DNA of 13,948 bases from Ignavibacteriales bacterium (lineage in GTDB: Bacteria; Bacteroidota; Ignavibacteria; Ignavibacteriales; Ignavibacteriaceae). The stretch is taken from NCBI GenBank assembly GCA_003142915.1, contig PLNZ01000159.1:1-13948 (forward strand). Reading direction: 5' to 3'. Both the position numbers and the translations under genes were made by a program. The notes under the pieces are model-generated. The model saw only the letters and a list, made by a program, of their open reading frames with translations, did no database searches and had not been told where the DNA came from. Positions 7,648 to 13,948 of this stretch are shown piece after piece (position 1 is the stretch's first letter; the number at the start of each line of letters is the position of its first letter).

Positions 7648-10629
7648 ATGGATAGATCTGCTTTATTTGATATAGAGGATATATTCAGCAGCCGCATTAA
7701 GGAATTCCAAAAATTAATGCGGTATAAAATCAGGGAGATTCTTCTTGTCTCAAGTCTCTATGATTATTATCTTTTTGAAGAAGACGGTCGTCTTTACGAG
7801 CTGTTAAGGGAAGAATACCAAGTATTAAACTTAAGCCAGGCGCCGGAAATTACTCATGTAACTACAGGCAGCGAAGCGCTTGAATTAGCAGTTACGGAAA
7901 ATACCTTCGATTTAATTATTACTACTCTTCATATCGAAGATATGCATGTAATTAAATTCGCGCAGATGATACGGAGAGCAGGACTTACAATACCGATTAT
8001 CCTACTTGCTTATGATAATAAAGAAAGGAAAGAACTAATTGCCAACTATGATACTTCAATTTTTGACAGAATTTTTATCTGGCAAGGTGATTTCCGATTA
8101 CTTATAGGTATTGTAAAATATGTCGAAGATAGAATAAACGTTGAGAATGATACTTCATCGGTCGGTGTTCAGGTAATTATTTTAGTTGAAGATAATGTGA
8201 AGTTTTATTCAACATATCTTCCTCTTATTTATACGGAGATATTCAAACAATCTCAGAGGCTTATATATGAGGGAGTAAATATCACGCACAAGTTTCTCCG
8301 TATGAGGGCGCGGCCGAAAATTCTTTTATGCACTACTTATGAAGAAGCTTGGCAATATTATACAAGATACGAGGACTATATTCTCGGGATAATAACGGAT
8401 AGTAACTTTAGACATATAGGTGTAAGGGATCCTGAAGCGGGGATTAAATTTGCTAAAGCAGTAAAGGTCCGGCAAGAAGATATCCCTATATTACTTCAGT
8501 CAAGTAATCCGGATTTTGAGAAGAAAGCTTATGAAGCAGGAGCCTCATTCTTATTAAAGGGCTCTCCCAGGCTGCTTCATGAGCTGCGTGATTTCATGCT
8601 AAACAATTTCGGCTTTGGAGATTTCATTTTCCAAACGCCTGATGGTAAAGTAATAGGCAGAGCCGCTAATCTGAAAACGCTGGAAGAACAATTAAAAGTT
8701 GTTCCGATAGAAAGCATTCGTTATCATGCAGAGAGGAATCATTTTTCTAAATGGCTTAAAGCACGCACAGAATTTTGGCTTGCCCATAAACTGCGCCCAA
8801 GAAAAGTTTCTGAATTCGAGACCTTAGTCGATCTTAGGGATGATTTGATTACTTCGATTAATATTTACCAGGAACTTAGGCTTAGAGGTATTATCACCGA
8901 GTTCAGCAAAGAATCTTTTGATCCCAAAAACAGCTTTGCACGAATAGGCAGCGGCTCACTTGGGGGAAAAGCAAGAGGACTTGGCTTTGTAAACACACTT
9001 ATTAACAATAATAAGATTCGTTATAAATTTGAAAATGTGGAAATCTCTGTTCCTTCTGCCGTAGTAATAGCAACCGACGTTTTTGACCAGTTCTTAGATA
9101 TGAACCGTCTTGATGTGTTTACACTAAGCAGTTATGTGGATACAGAAATAACAAAAAAGTTTACGGAAGCTACGGTTTTCCCTTCCGAGACGAAGAAAAA
9201 ACTTCTTGATTTCCTTGAAACTGTTAAAGAACCGCTTGCAGTGCGTTCATCCAGCCTGCTTGAGGATTCCCAGTTTCAGCCGTTTGCTGGAGTATATCAA
9301 ACATTTATGATACCTAATAATGACCCCGATATAATCGTTAGGCTCAATGAACTCCTTCATTGCATTAAAGGAGTATATGCCTCAACGTTTTATAAGAAGG
9401 CACAGGATTATATGAAAGCAACAACTTACCGCCTTGAAGAAGAAAAAATGGCTGTGATTGTGCAAAGGCTGGTTGGTTCTCCCCACGACGGCAGATTCTA
9501 TCCTGACTTTGCAGGAGTTGCAAAGTCATATAATTTTTATCCTGTTCCGCCGCAGAAGTCAACAGACGGTATTGCTATGGTGGCGCTTGGTTTGGGTAAA
9601 CAGGTAGTGGATGGTGGAAATGCAGTAAGGTTTTGTCCCAAATATCCCAGACATTTGCTTCAATTTTATTCTACTAAAGAAACTATAAGAAATGCACAGC
9701 AGGATTTTTTTGCCTTAGTTTATAACGGCATGCGTGATTCCAATCCTTTATTTATGCCGGAAAAGTTAGTAAAGCAATATGACTTAAGCAGTGCTGAAAA
9801 AGATCAAACTTTGTATTCTGTTGGTTCAACGTATTCGGTGGAAGATGATGAGGTTTATGACGGCATTTCCCGGAAAGGAAGGCGCATTGTCACTTTCGCA
9901 CCGATCCTTAAACAAAAATCTTTTCCTTTAGGTGAAATACTTGATATGCTCCTGGACTTAGGTTCATGGGGAATGGGTGTACCTGTTGAAATCGAATTTG
10001 CGGTTAATCTAAATGTACCACCGGGGTATCCAAAGGATTTTGCAATGCTTCAAATGAGGCCGCTTGTTATAAGCCAGGAAGTTGAAGAACTTAATGTTGA
10101 TAATTATCAGCGCGAAGATCTTATCTGCCAGAGCAGGCAGGTTCTGGGTAACGGTGCGATAAACAGGATTTATGATATTGTTGTTGTTGATATAGATAAA
10201 TTCGACAGATCTAAAAGCCGGGATGTTGCTTTAGAAGTTAGCCGGTTAAACTCCAAGCTGCTTGATCAGAAAAGGCCTTATATTCTTATTGGCGTTGGAA
10301 GATGGGGAAGCTTAGATCACTGGCTTGGAATACCGGTAACTTGGGATATGATTTCCGGCGCGAGCGTAATTGTGGAGTCAGGATTTAAAGATTTAAATGT
10401 TACGCCATCTCAAGGCTCTCATTTCTTTCAGAATATTACTTCATTTAAGGTCGGTTACTTTACAATAGATACGGTGAACAACCTGGACTTTATAGACTGG
10501 GAGTGGCTCTCTTCCCACAAAGCAGTAGAAGAAATGAATTTTACAAAGCATTTGCTTTTTGAAGAACCAATATCAGTTAAAATAAACGGTCATAAAAATA
10601 AAGGAGTGATTTTAAAGCCGGGAAAATAA
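7648..10629 (+). CDS. Two receiver-like domains fused to a PEP/pyruvate-binding (PPDK_N) ATP-binding module
   Basis: The protein has 993 residues with no signal peptide or membrane segment. Residues about 30-155 form a receiver-like fold that has lost its phosphoacceptor (T93 in FDLIITT). Residues about 175-330 form a second receiver with acidic E181/D182, phosphoacceptor candidate D251 (IITDSNF), S285 and K304 (LLKGS), plus an insert of roughly 25 residues. From about 430 to 805 lies a pyruvate phosphate dikinase N-terminal module: GSGSLGGKARG (434-444), AVRSSSLLED (531-540), VEIEFAVN and QMRP (802-805). The final 188 residues hold GVGRWGS (882-888) and QGSHFFQN (922-929). I see no phosphohistidine swivel domain and no PEP-binding TIM barrel, so a complete PEP synthase reaction is unlikely. 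ATG 7648 with GGAG at 7641-7644 is preferred to TTG 7630. Substrate and role are unknown. Confidence 0.85.
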   Translation: MDRSALFDIEDIFSSRIKEFQKLMRYKIREILLVSSLYDYYLFEEDGRLYELLREEYQVLNLSQAPEITHVTTGSEALELAVTENTFDLIITTLHIEDMHVIKFAQMIRRAGLTIPIILLAYDNKERKELIANYDTSIFDRIFIWQGDFRLLIGIVKYVEDRINVENDTSSVGVQVIILVEDNVKFYSTYLPLIYTEIFKQSQRLIYEGVNITHKFLRMRARPKILLCTTYEEAWQYYTRYEDYILGIITDSNFRHIGVRDPEAGIKFAKAVKVRQEDIPILLQSSNPDFEKKAYEAGASFLLKGSPRLLHELRDFMLNNFGFGDFIFQTPDGKVIGRAANLKTLEEQLKVVPIESIRYHAERNHFSKWLKARTEFWLAHKLRPRKVSEFETLVDLRDDLITSINIYQELRLRGIITEFSKESFDPKNSFARIGSGSLGGKARGLGFVNTLINNNKIRYKFENVEISVPSAVVIATDVFDQFLDMNRLDVFTLSSYVDTEITKKFTEATVFPSETKKKLLDFLETVKEPLAVRSSSLLEDSQFQPFAGVYQTFMIPNNDPDIIVRLNELLHCIKGVYASTFYKKAQDYMKATTYRLEEEKMAVIVQRLVGSPHDGRFYPDFAGVAKSYNFYPVPPQKSTDGIAMVALGLGKQVVDGGNAVRFCPKYPRHLLQFYSTKETIRNAQQDFFALVYNGMRDSNPLFMPEKLVKQYDLSSAEKDQTLYSVGSTYSVEDDEVYDGISRKGRRIVTFAPILKQKSFPLGEILDMLLDLGSWGMGVPVEIEFAVNLNVPPGYPKDFAMLQMRPLVISQEVEELNVDNYQREDLICQSRQVLGNGAINRIYDIVVVDIDKFDRSKSRDVALEVSRLNSKLLDQKRPYILIGVGRWGSLDHWLGIPVTWDMISGASVIVESGFKDLNVTPSQGSHFFQNITSFKVGYFTIDTVNNLDFIDWEWLSSHKAVEEMNFTKHLLFEEPISVKINGHKNKGVILKPGK

Positions 10630-10649
10630 CGATAATATTTTTTATTGTT
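10628..10649. terminator. Weak hairpin between convergent genes
   Basis: AACGATAA pairs with TTATTGTT (eight pairs, one G-U) around a 6-nt loop, overlapping the stop of the receiver/ATP-binding gene and lying in the 31-nt gap before the end of the convergent MFS gene. It has almost no GC and no clear U-tail, so it is a weak bidirectional terminator candidate at best. Confidence 0.3.
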
Positions 10650-10660
10650 ACCGCTTAACT

Positions 10661-11872
10661 TTAAAATAACTCTCTTATCCAAATGCTAATTGCAATTAGC
10701 GAGTAAATTCCTCCAAGCATACATACACCAACCCAACCATACTTGCTGAAGATAATTGCGGAAGTTGCAGAACCTATTGAACCGCCTATAAAAAAGCTTG
10801 TTATATATGCCGTTGTAAGTCGGCTTCTTGCTTCAGGTTTTAGTTTATATATTTCACTCTGATTTAATATATGTGCCCCTTGTGCAGCAAAGTCAAAGAT
10901 AATTATTCCTATAATAAGCGGGACAAGAGATGTCTTACCGAATACCATAATTAAAAATGAAGCTAATATAGAAAAAAGGAAAATACCTGTTGCCGATTTT
11001 GTATATCCTTTATCGGCTATCCTTCCTGCAATGTTAGCGCTAGCTGCCCCTGAAGCGCCGATTAATCCAAATAGTCCGATTATGGCATCGCTGAAATTAT
11101 AAGGTGGATGAGCTAAAAGAAAAGTTAAGCTTGTCCAAAGCACGCTGAAGCTTGCGAATACCAGCATTCCGTATAAAGATCTTATTCGTAGCAATCTTTC
11201 CGTTTTAACTAAGTCCCAAACAGTTTTAAGCAATTGCGGGTATGTTAAGCTTGTTTCTATTTTGCTTTTTGGTAAAGTCCGGCTTAATAGAAATGAAAGA
11301 AAAATTACTAATACTGAAGCTATTCCAAATACATATCTCCATCCCAAAGAAGCGGAGATAATTCCGCTAAGCGTTCTTGCCAGAAGAATTCCAAGCAGCA
11401 AACCGCTCATCACCTGTCCGACAACTTTGCCTCTTTCATGTTCAAGTGCAAGAGTGGCTGAAAAAGGAACTAAAATTTGAGCTACAACGGAGGTGACTCC
11501 GATAGCTAATGATGCGGCCATGAAAATTAGAATTGTAGGCGAAAATGCTGCCGATATTAAAGATACGGAAGCGACTAATAAAACAATTACTATCAATTTT
11601 CTTCGCTCAAGAATATCTCCCAATGGAACCAAAAAAACTAAACCTATTACATAACCGATTTGAGTGAGTGTTATAATTAAGCCTGCTGTTGTAATATTGG
11701 AACCGAATGTATGTGCAATTGAATCAAGCAGCGGTTGAGCCCAGTAAATATTGGCAACAGTAATTCCGCAAGATATTGCAAGTATAAGTACGATCCGCGG
11801 GTTTAAGGATTTTATACCCTCGGCTTTTTCTATGTAAAGATTGTCTGTAGAATCTGAAGTAAGATTATTCAT
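10661..11872 (-). CDS. MFS transporter, 12-TM efflux-type
   Basis: The 403-residue inner-membrane protein has about twelve hydrophobic segments and a polar N-terminal tail of about 24 residues. The loop between TM2 and TM3 carries the MFS motif A variant PLGDILERRK (83-92). The TM1-TM3 region (NIYWAQPLLDSIA and LTQIGYVIGLVFLVPLGD) resembles a group of bacterial proton-driven exporters usually annotated only as MFS transporter (YgaY-like). A TM5 glycine pattern (SGLLLGILLARTLSGIIS) sits where drug:proton antiporters carry motif C, though the usual proline is absent. Substrate cannot be read from sequence. It converges with the receiver/ATP-binding gene and lies 177 nt downstream of the lipoprotein gene on the same strand. 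Its own promoter candidate makes separate transcription likely. Confidence 0.88.
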   Translation of the reverse strand: MNNLTSDSTDNLYIEKAEGIKSLNPRIVLILAISCGITVANIYWAQPLLDSIAHTFGSNITTAGLIITLTQIGYVIGLVFLVPLGDILERRKLIVIVLLVASVSLISAAFSPTILIFMAASLAIGVTSVVAQILVPFSATLALEHERGKVVGQVMSGLLLGILLARTLSGIISASLGWRYVFGIASVLVIFLSFLLSRTLPKSKIETSLTYPQLLKTVWDLVKTERLLRIRSLYGMLVFASFSVLWTSLTFLLAHPPYNFSDAIIGLFGLIGASGAASANIAGRIADKGYTKSATGIFLFSILASFLIMVFGKTSLVPLIIGIIIFDFAAQGAHILNQSEIYKLKPEARSRLTTAYITSFFIGGSIGSATSAIIFSKYGWVGVCMLGGIYSLIAISIWIRELF

Positions 11873-11906
11873 TCAAGTGTTTTATTCTGTCTTAAGGTTA
11901 TTAATA

Positions 11907-11914
11907 CAAATTTA
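11907..11914 (-). promoter_or_regulatory. Candidate -7 promoter box for the MFS gene
   Basis: Read on the minus strand this is TAAATTTG, an exact match to the Bacteroidota TAnnTTTG box, ending 34 nt before the ATG at 11872. No clear TTTG box was found at the proper distance upstream, so the match is partial. Confidence 0.3.
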
Positions 11915-12011
11915 AGAAAGAATTTATTAAAATGATTTGTTGCCTATTATGCAAAAAATGAAGTGAAATTCCCGCAATTGTAGAGGCACAATCTAATCCG
12001 GAGTTGAATCA

Positions 12012-12039
12012 AATATTTTTATATAAAATATAAAATATT
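12012..12039 (-). terminator. AT-rich hairpin after the lipoprotein gene
   Basis: AATATTTT (12012-12019) and AAAATATT (12032-12039) form an 8-bp stem with a 12-nt loop. AATC and GATT just outside may extend it after a bulge. It begins 10 nt past the stop codon of the minus-strand gene at 12050. It has no GC pairs in the core, so it is a weak terminator candidate. Confidence 0.3.
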
Positions 12040-12049
12040 CAGATTACAA

Positions 12050-12481
12050 TTATTTTCCGGACAAGCCTATAACTATATTGCCTGTAAAATTATTAAGATT
12101 TAAAGTTACGGTTTTAGGCATTGCCGTTAATTGTAATACATTACCTGAAACCATTGCGCCGTTTATATTCTTTTCATAAATAGAGACGCCGTTGCCGTCT
12201 GTGATTACTGTCCTGCCACTGCCGGAAATAAAGTTTGTAACTGTTATTCCTATAGTCAAAGTATCGGCATTAATTTGTACCCCATTAGACTGGGCGTAAT
12301 TGAATGAGCGGGCGTCAACAACAAATGAATATGAATTGGGTACGTTTCCTGTAACGGGCAAATTACTTGGGGAATAATTATCGGTAACTGCGTTTGTGTT
12401 TCTATCTGTATTTATACACGAACTAAAAACTGAAAAGAATACTAAAACAGGAATCCATAAATAAAAAACAGGTCTTCTCAT
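12050..12481 (-). CDS. Small predicted lipoprotein of unknown function
   Basis: I do not recognise this 143-residue protein. It begins MRRP followed by a hydrophobic stretch and a lipobox-like VFSSC, so C22 is the likely lipidated residue and the mature protein would be 122 residues, anchored in the envelope. The first 25 mature residues are rich in Asn, Thr, Ser and Pro and look like a flexible linker. The rest alternates in short strands (YSFVVDARSF, TLTIGITVTNF, RTVITDGNGVSIYEKNI, KTVTLNLNNF, GNIVIGLSG), suggesting a small beta-sandwich. No catalytic or metal-binding pattern is evident. It lies upstream of the MFS gene on the same strand (177 nt) and divergent from the SCO/PCu(A)C pair (316 nt), and neither neighbour suggests a role. 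The single methionine start with its positive n-region fits a signal peptide well. Confidence 0.65.
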   Translation of the reverse strand: MRRPVFYLWIPVLVFFSVFSSCINTDRNTNAVTDNYSPSNLPVTGNVPNSYSFVVDARSFNYAQSNGVQINADTLTIGITVTNFISGSGRTVITDGNGVSIYEKNINGAMVSGNVLQLTAMPKTVTLNLNNFTGNIVIGLSGK

Positions 12482-12797
12482 AATGAGCTCCCTTAAATTA
12501 GTTTTAAATATTTAATTTTTTCTCATTTAGTATTTGTGTAGAAGTTTAGGACTATTATCAAATTAAAGTCTTTTTTTAACATAATCAATCATAAAATATT
12601 AATCAATAAAAACGGATCTACGTTATGACGAATGCCTTGCGGCTTGGTGGAATACCGGTATCCTTATTCACATGTAATGCGGAACGATTTCATTGTAATA
12701 AAATCTTTTACTACAATTGATGGTGTAAATAATAATAATTCTTAATTTATGATTATATTATTTACAATTTTAAGTTTTTTGTGTCTTTAATAAATTC
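12482..12797. other. 316-bp divergent intergenic region with a less AT-rich island
   Basis: The gap separates the divergent lipoprotein and SCO genes. Most of it is AT-rich and should hold both promoters. TAAGTTTT near 12772-12779, about 20 nt before ATG 12798, is a weak -7 box candidate for the SCO gene. TTAATTTG read on the minus strand near 12560 is a weak one for the lipoprotein gene. Positions 12625-12720 differ in composition and are listed separately. Confidence 0.4.
12625..12720 (+). repeat. Possible repeat remnant or 31-codon short ORF with palindrome and hairpin
   Basis: This island is richer in G and C than its surroundings. It contains the perfect 10-bp palindrome ATACCGGTAT (12652-12661), GCC-TTGC-GGC, and at its end a hairpin whose arms 12692-12703 and 12706-12717 pair with one mismatch. 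ATG 12625 opens a frame of 31 codons to TGA 12718-12720, including LRLGGIPVSLFTCNAERFHC. There is no ribosome-binding site. I lean to a dispersed-repeat remnant rather than a gene, but the sequence here cannot decide. Confidence 0.25.
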
Positions 12798-13415
12798 ATG
12801 AAATCGAAAACAAATAGGAACACAATATTCTCTATTACAGCATTATTAATATTTAACTTGTTGTTTTCCAACGGATGCGGTAAGAAGCTTCCTGAAGACA
12901 GACCCGCAAGTATAAAATCAGTGCAGTTATTAAATCAGGATAGCAGCATTGTAAACTTCCCGGATGAATTTAAAGGTAAAATCCTTTTATTAACTTTTAT
13001 ATACACAAACTGTCCGGATATTTGTCCAATGACAACTCATAATATGCAGTTGATTCAGGAACAATTAAAAAAAAATGAAATTGATTATGTCCGGTTTGCA
13101 GAATTGAGTTTTGACCCTGCAAGAGACACGCCTCATATTTTAAAAGAATTTGGTGATATAAGAAATATTGATTATAAAAATTTTACATTCCTGACAGGGA
13201 AAGAGCAGGAAATAAAAAATATATTGAACAAAATGAATATTTTAGCTGCTCCTGGGGACACAACTAAAACCGAAAGCGGCAGTATAATTTATTTTTATAC
13301 TCATTCTGACCGGATTACTCTTATTGATAAAGAAGGCAACATCAGGAACGAATACAGGGGAAGCAAAACAAATATTCAGCAAATTATTAATGATATAAAA
13401 ACAATAGGTGACTAA
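12798..13415 (+). CDS. SCO1/SenC family copper-binding thioredoxin-like lipoprotein
   Basis: The 205-residue protein has a signal peptide with a Lys/Arg-rich start and a lipobox-like FSNGC, so C27 is the probable lipid anchor. The thioredoxin-like domain carries the copper-binding CPDIC motif (C72 and C76, TNCPDICPM) and the partner histidine H169 in YFYTHSDRITLID, so all three expected Cu ligands are present. LSFDPARDTP (103-112) is also typical. SCO proteins act on the outer face of the cytoplasmic membrane, delivering copper to, or reducing, the CuA site of cytochrome c oxidase subunit II; some members act in redox defence. The following gene is a PCu(A)C chaperone whose start is 1 nt past this stop, which strongly supports the CuA-assembly role. 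No oxidase gene is in the window. Confidence 0.93.
   Translation: MKSKTNRNTIFSITALLIFNLLFSNGCGKKLPEDRPASIKSVQLLNQDSSIVNFPDEFKGKILLLTFIYTNCPDICPMTTHNMQLIQEQLKKNEIDYVRFAELSFDPARDTPHILKEFGDIRNIDYKNFTFLTGKEQEIKNILNKMNILAAPGDTTKTESGSIIYFYTHSDRITLIDKEGNIRNEYRGSKTNIQQIINDIKTIGD
13406..13411 (+). promoter_or_regulatory. Ribosome-binding site AGGTGA inside the end of the SCO gene
   Basis: AGGTGA is complementary to the 16S anti-Shine-Dalgarno core and sits 5 nt before ATG 13417. It overlaps the last codons of the SCO gene and includes the GTG (13408) that would otherwise be a start candidate, so ATG 13417 is the better start. A TAG at 13405-13407 blocks any longer frame. The arrangement indicates translational coupling. 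Confidence 0.65.
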
Positions 13416-13416
13416 T

Positions 13417-13824
13417 ATGATGCTATTTCTTTCTCTTCTTACTTTATTAAATTCGTTCAGCCCTCAAGTGAAAATTGAAAATGCATGGGTGAGACCTGCT
13501 GCCAAAGGGATGAATAGCGCACTTTATTTTAATATAAATAATGTAACAACCAAAGCCGACGCACTATATAAAGTAACTTCTAAAGTTTCCGAATTGGTTC
13601 AGTTGCATGCAACGGTTAAAAAAGACGACGGGACTGCCGGTATGAAAGAAATAAAGCAAATAGCTGTCCCTGCCAATTCGGTTATTAAGTTTGAACCGGG
13701 CGGGTATCATGTTATGCTAATTAATTTAAAGAAAAAATTAAAAGTAAATTCTAAAATTGAATTTATTTTTTATTTTAAGACCGGCGGTAAAGTGAAAGTT
13801 AAAGCTACCGTAAGGACAGAATAA
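13417..13824 (+). CDS. PCu(A)C family periplasmic copper chaperone
   Basis: The 135-residue product has a hydrophobic N-terminus (MMLFLSLLTLLNSFS) acting as an export signal, then a single cupredoxin-like domain. The family's H(M)X10MX21HXM copper motif is present as H64, M76 (12 residues on), then H98 and M100 in PGGYHVM, with exact X21 spacing. The optional methionine after the first histidine is replaced by A65. NAWVRPA (22-28) near the start of the mature chain is also typical. These proteins bind Cu(I) in the periplasm and pass it to cytochrome c oxidase subunit II or to SCO. It is encoded 1 nt after the SCO gene and should be made from the same mRNA. Oddly, the signal peptide has no Lys or Arg in its n-region with either possible start. 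Confidence 0.9.
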   Translation: MMLFLSLLTLLNSFSPQVKIENAWVRPAAKGMNSALYFNINNVTTKADALYKVTSKVSELVQLHATVKKDDGTAGMKEIKQIAVPANSVIKFEPGGYHVMLINLKKKLKVNSKIEFIFYFKTGGKVKVKATVRTE

Positions 13825-13832
13825 AGCAACAT

Positions 13833-13910
13833 GCCTTTGTGAGCTAAATTCTCTCTCATATAATCATTCCTATGGGATGTCGTGTATTCTTGACACAAAG
13901 TCACTAAGGC
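13833..13910. repeat. Foldable repeat-like intergenic sequence after the copper operon
   Basis: GCCTTTGTGA (13833-13842) and TCACTAAGGC (13901-13910) are inverted with nine of ten pairs matching. Inside, CATTCC (13865-13870) and GGGATG (13874-13879) form a hairpin with one G-U pair. The outer right part, read on the minus strand as CCTTAGTGACTTTGTGTCAAG, resembles intergenic repeat-like sequences I recall from many bacterial genomes; that recollection is not checked. It could also act as a terminator for the SCO/PCu(A)C transcript. From 13911 to the edge there is only AT-rich sequence, with an ATG at 13943-13945 too close to the end to judge. Confidence 0.3.
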
Positions 13911-13948
13911 TCAAAGAATTATTTTATTTAGGTTATTAATTCATGTTA

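Noticed and set aside
12652..12661. ATACCGGTAT as a specific repressor operator or phage attachment core.
   Set aside because: A single 10-bp palindrome with no adjacent integrase, duplicated core or known matching regulator is not enough.
13408..13416. GTG start for the PCu(A)C gene overlapping the SCO gene.
   Set aside because: This GTG is part of the AGGTGA ribosome-binding site for ATG 13417.

Overview
The window is a low-GC stretch of bacterial chromosome. It looks like a member of the Bacteroidota/Ignavibacteria side of the FCB group. That placement is an inference. It rests on AT-rich intergenic DNA, weak or absent Shine-Dalgarno sites before most genes, a promoter-like match to the Bacteroidota TTTG / TAnnTTTG consensus, an 'NPAML'-type outer-membrane-barrel start in one exported protein, and the family content. 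No rRNA, tRNA, CRISPR array, transposase or phage gene is visible.

Layout. Positions 1-2167 (minus) hold a 3'-truncated SppA-type peptidase carrying an unusual exported, beta-rich N-terminal region. Divergent from it, 2294-4461 (plus) holds an MlaF-like ABC ATPase, a small DUF2721 membrane protein and leucyl/phenylalanyl-tRNA-protein transferase (aat). A convergent M24 metallopeptidase follows on the minus strand (4502-5692). After a 581-bp leader/promoter region comes a plus-strand pair: glutamate dehydrogenase (6274-7614) and a 993-residue protein (7648-10629). The latter joins two receiver-like domains to a pyruvate phosphate dikinase ATP-binding module and lacks the usual phosphohistidine and PEP-binding domains. 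Two minus-strand genes follow, an MFS transporter (10661-11872) and an unrecognised small lipoprotein (12050-12481). The right end carries a tightly coupled copper-delivery pair, a SCO/SenC lipoprotein and a PCu(A)C chaperone (12798-13824), then a foldable, repeat-like sequence.

How the genes work together. The SCO/PCu(A)C pair is the clearest functional unit and points to assembly of the CuA centre of a respiratory oxidase. The glutamate dehydrogenase and receiver/ATP-binding protein pair suggests a link between nitrogen/carbon metabolism and a signalling or dikinase-like module, but only gene adjacency supports this. The MlaF-like ATPase has no permease or MCE partner in the window.

The most interesting items are the receiver/PPDK_N fusion beside gdhA and the barrel-like/SppA fusion. 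Neither is shown to be a new system by sequence alone. Three short intergenic stretches (about 6000-6050, 12625-12720 and 13833-13930) stand out from the AT-rich background and may be dispersed-repeat remnants.
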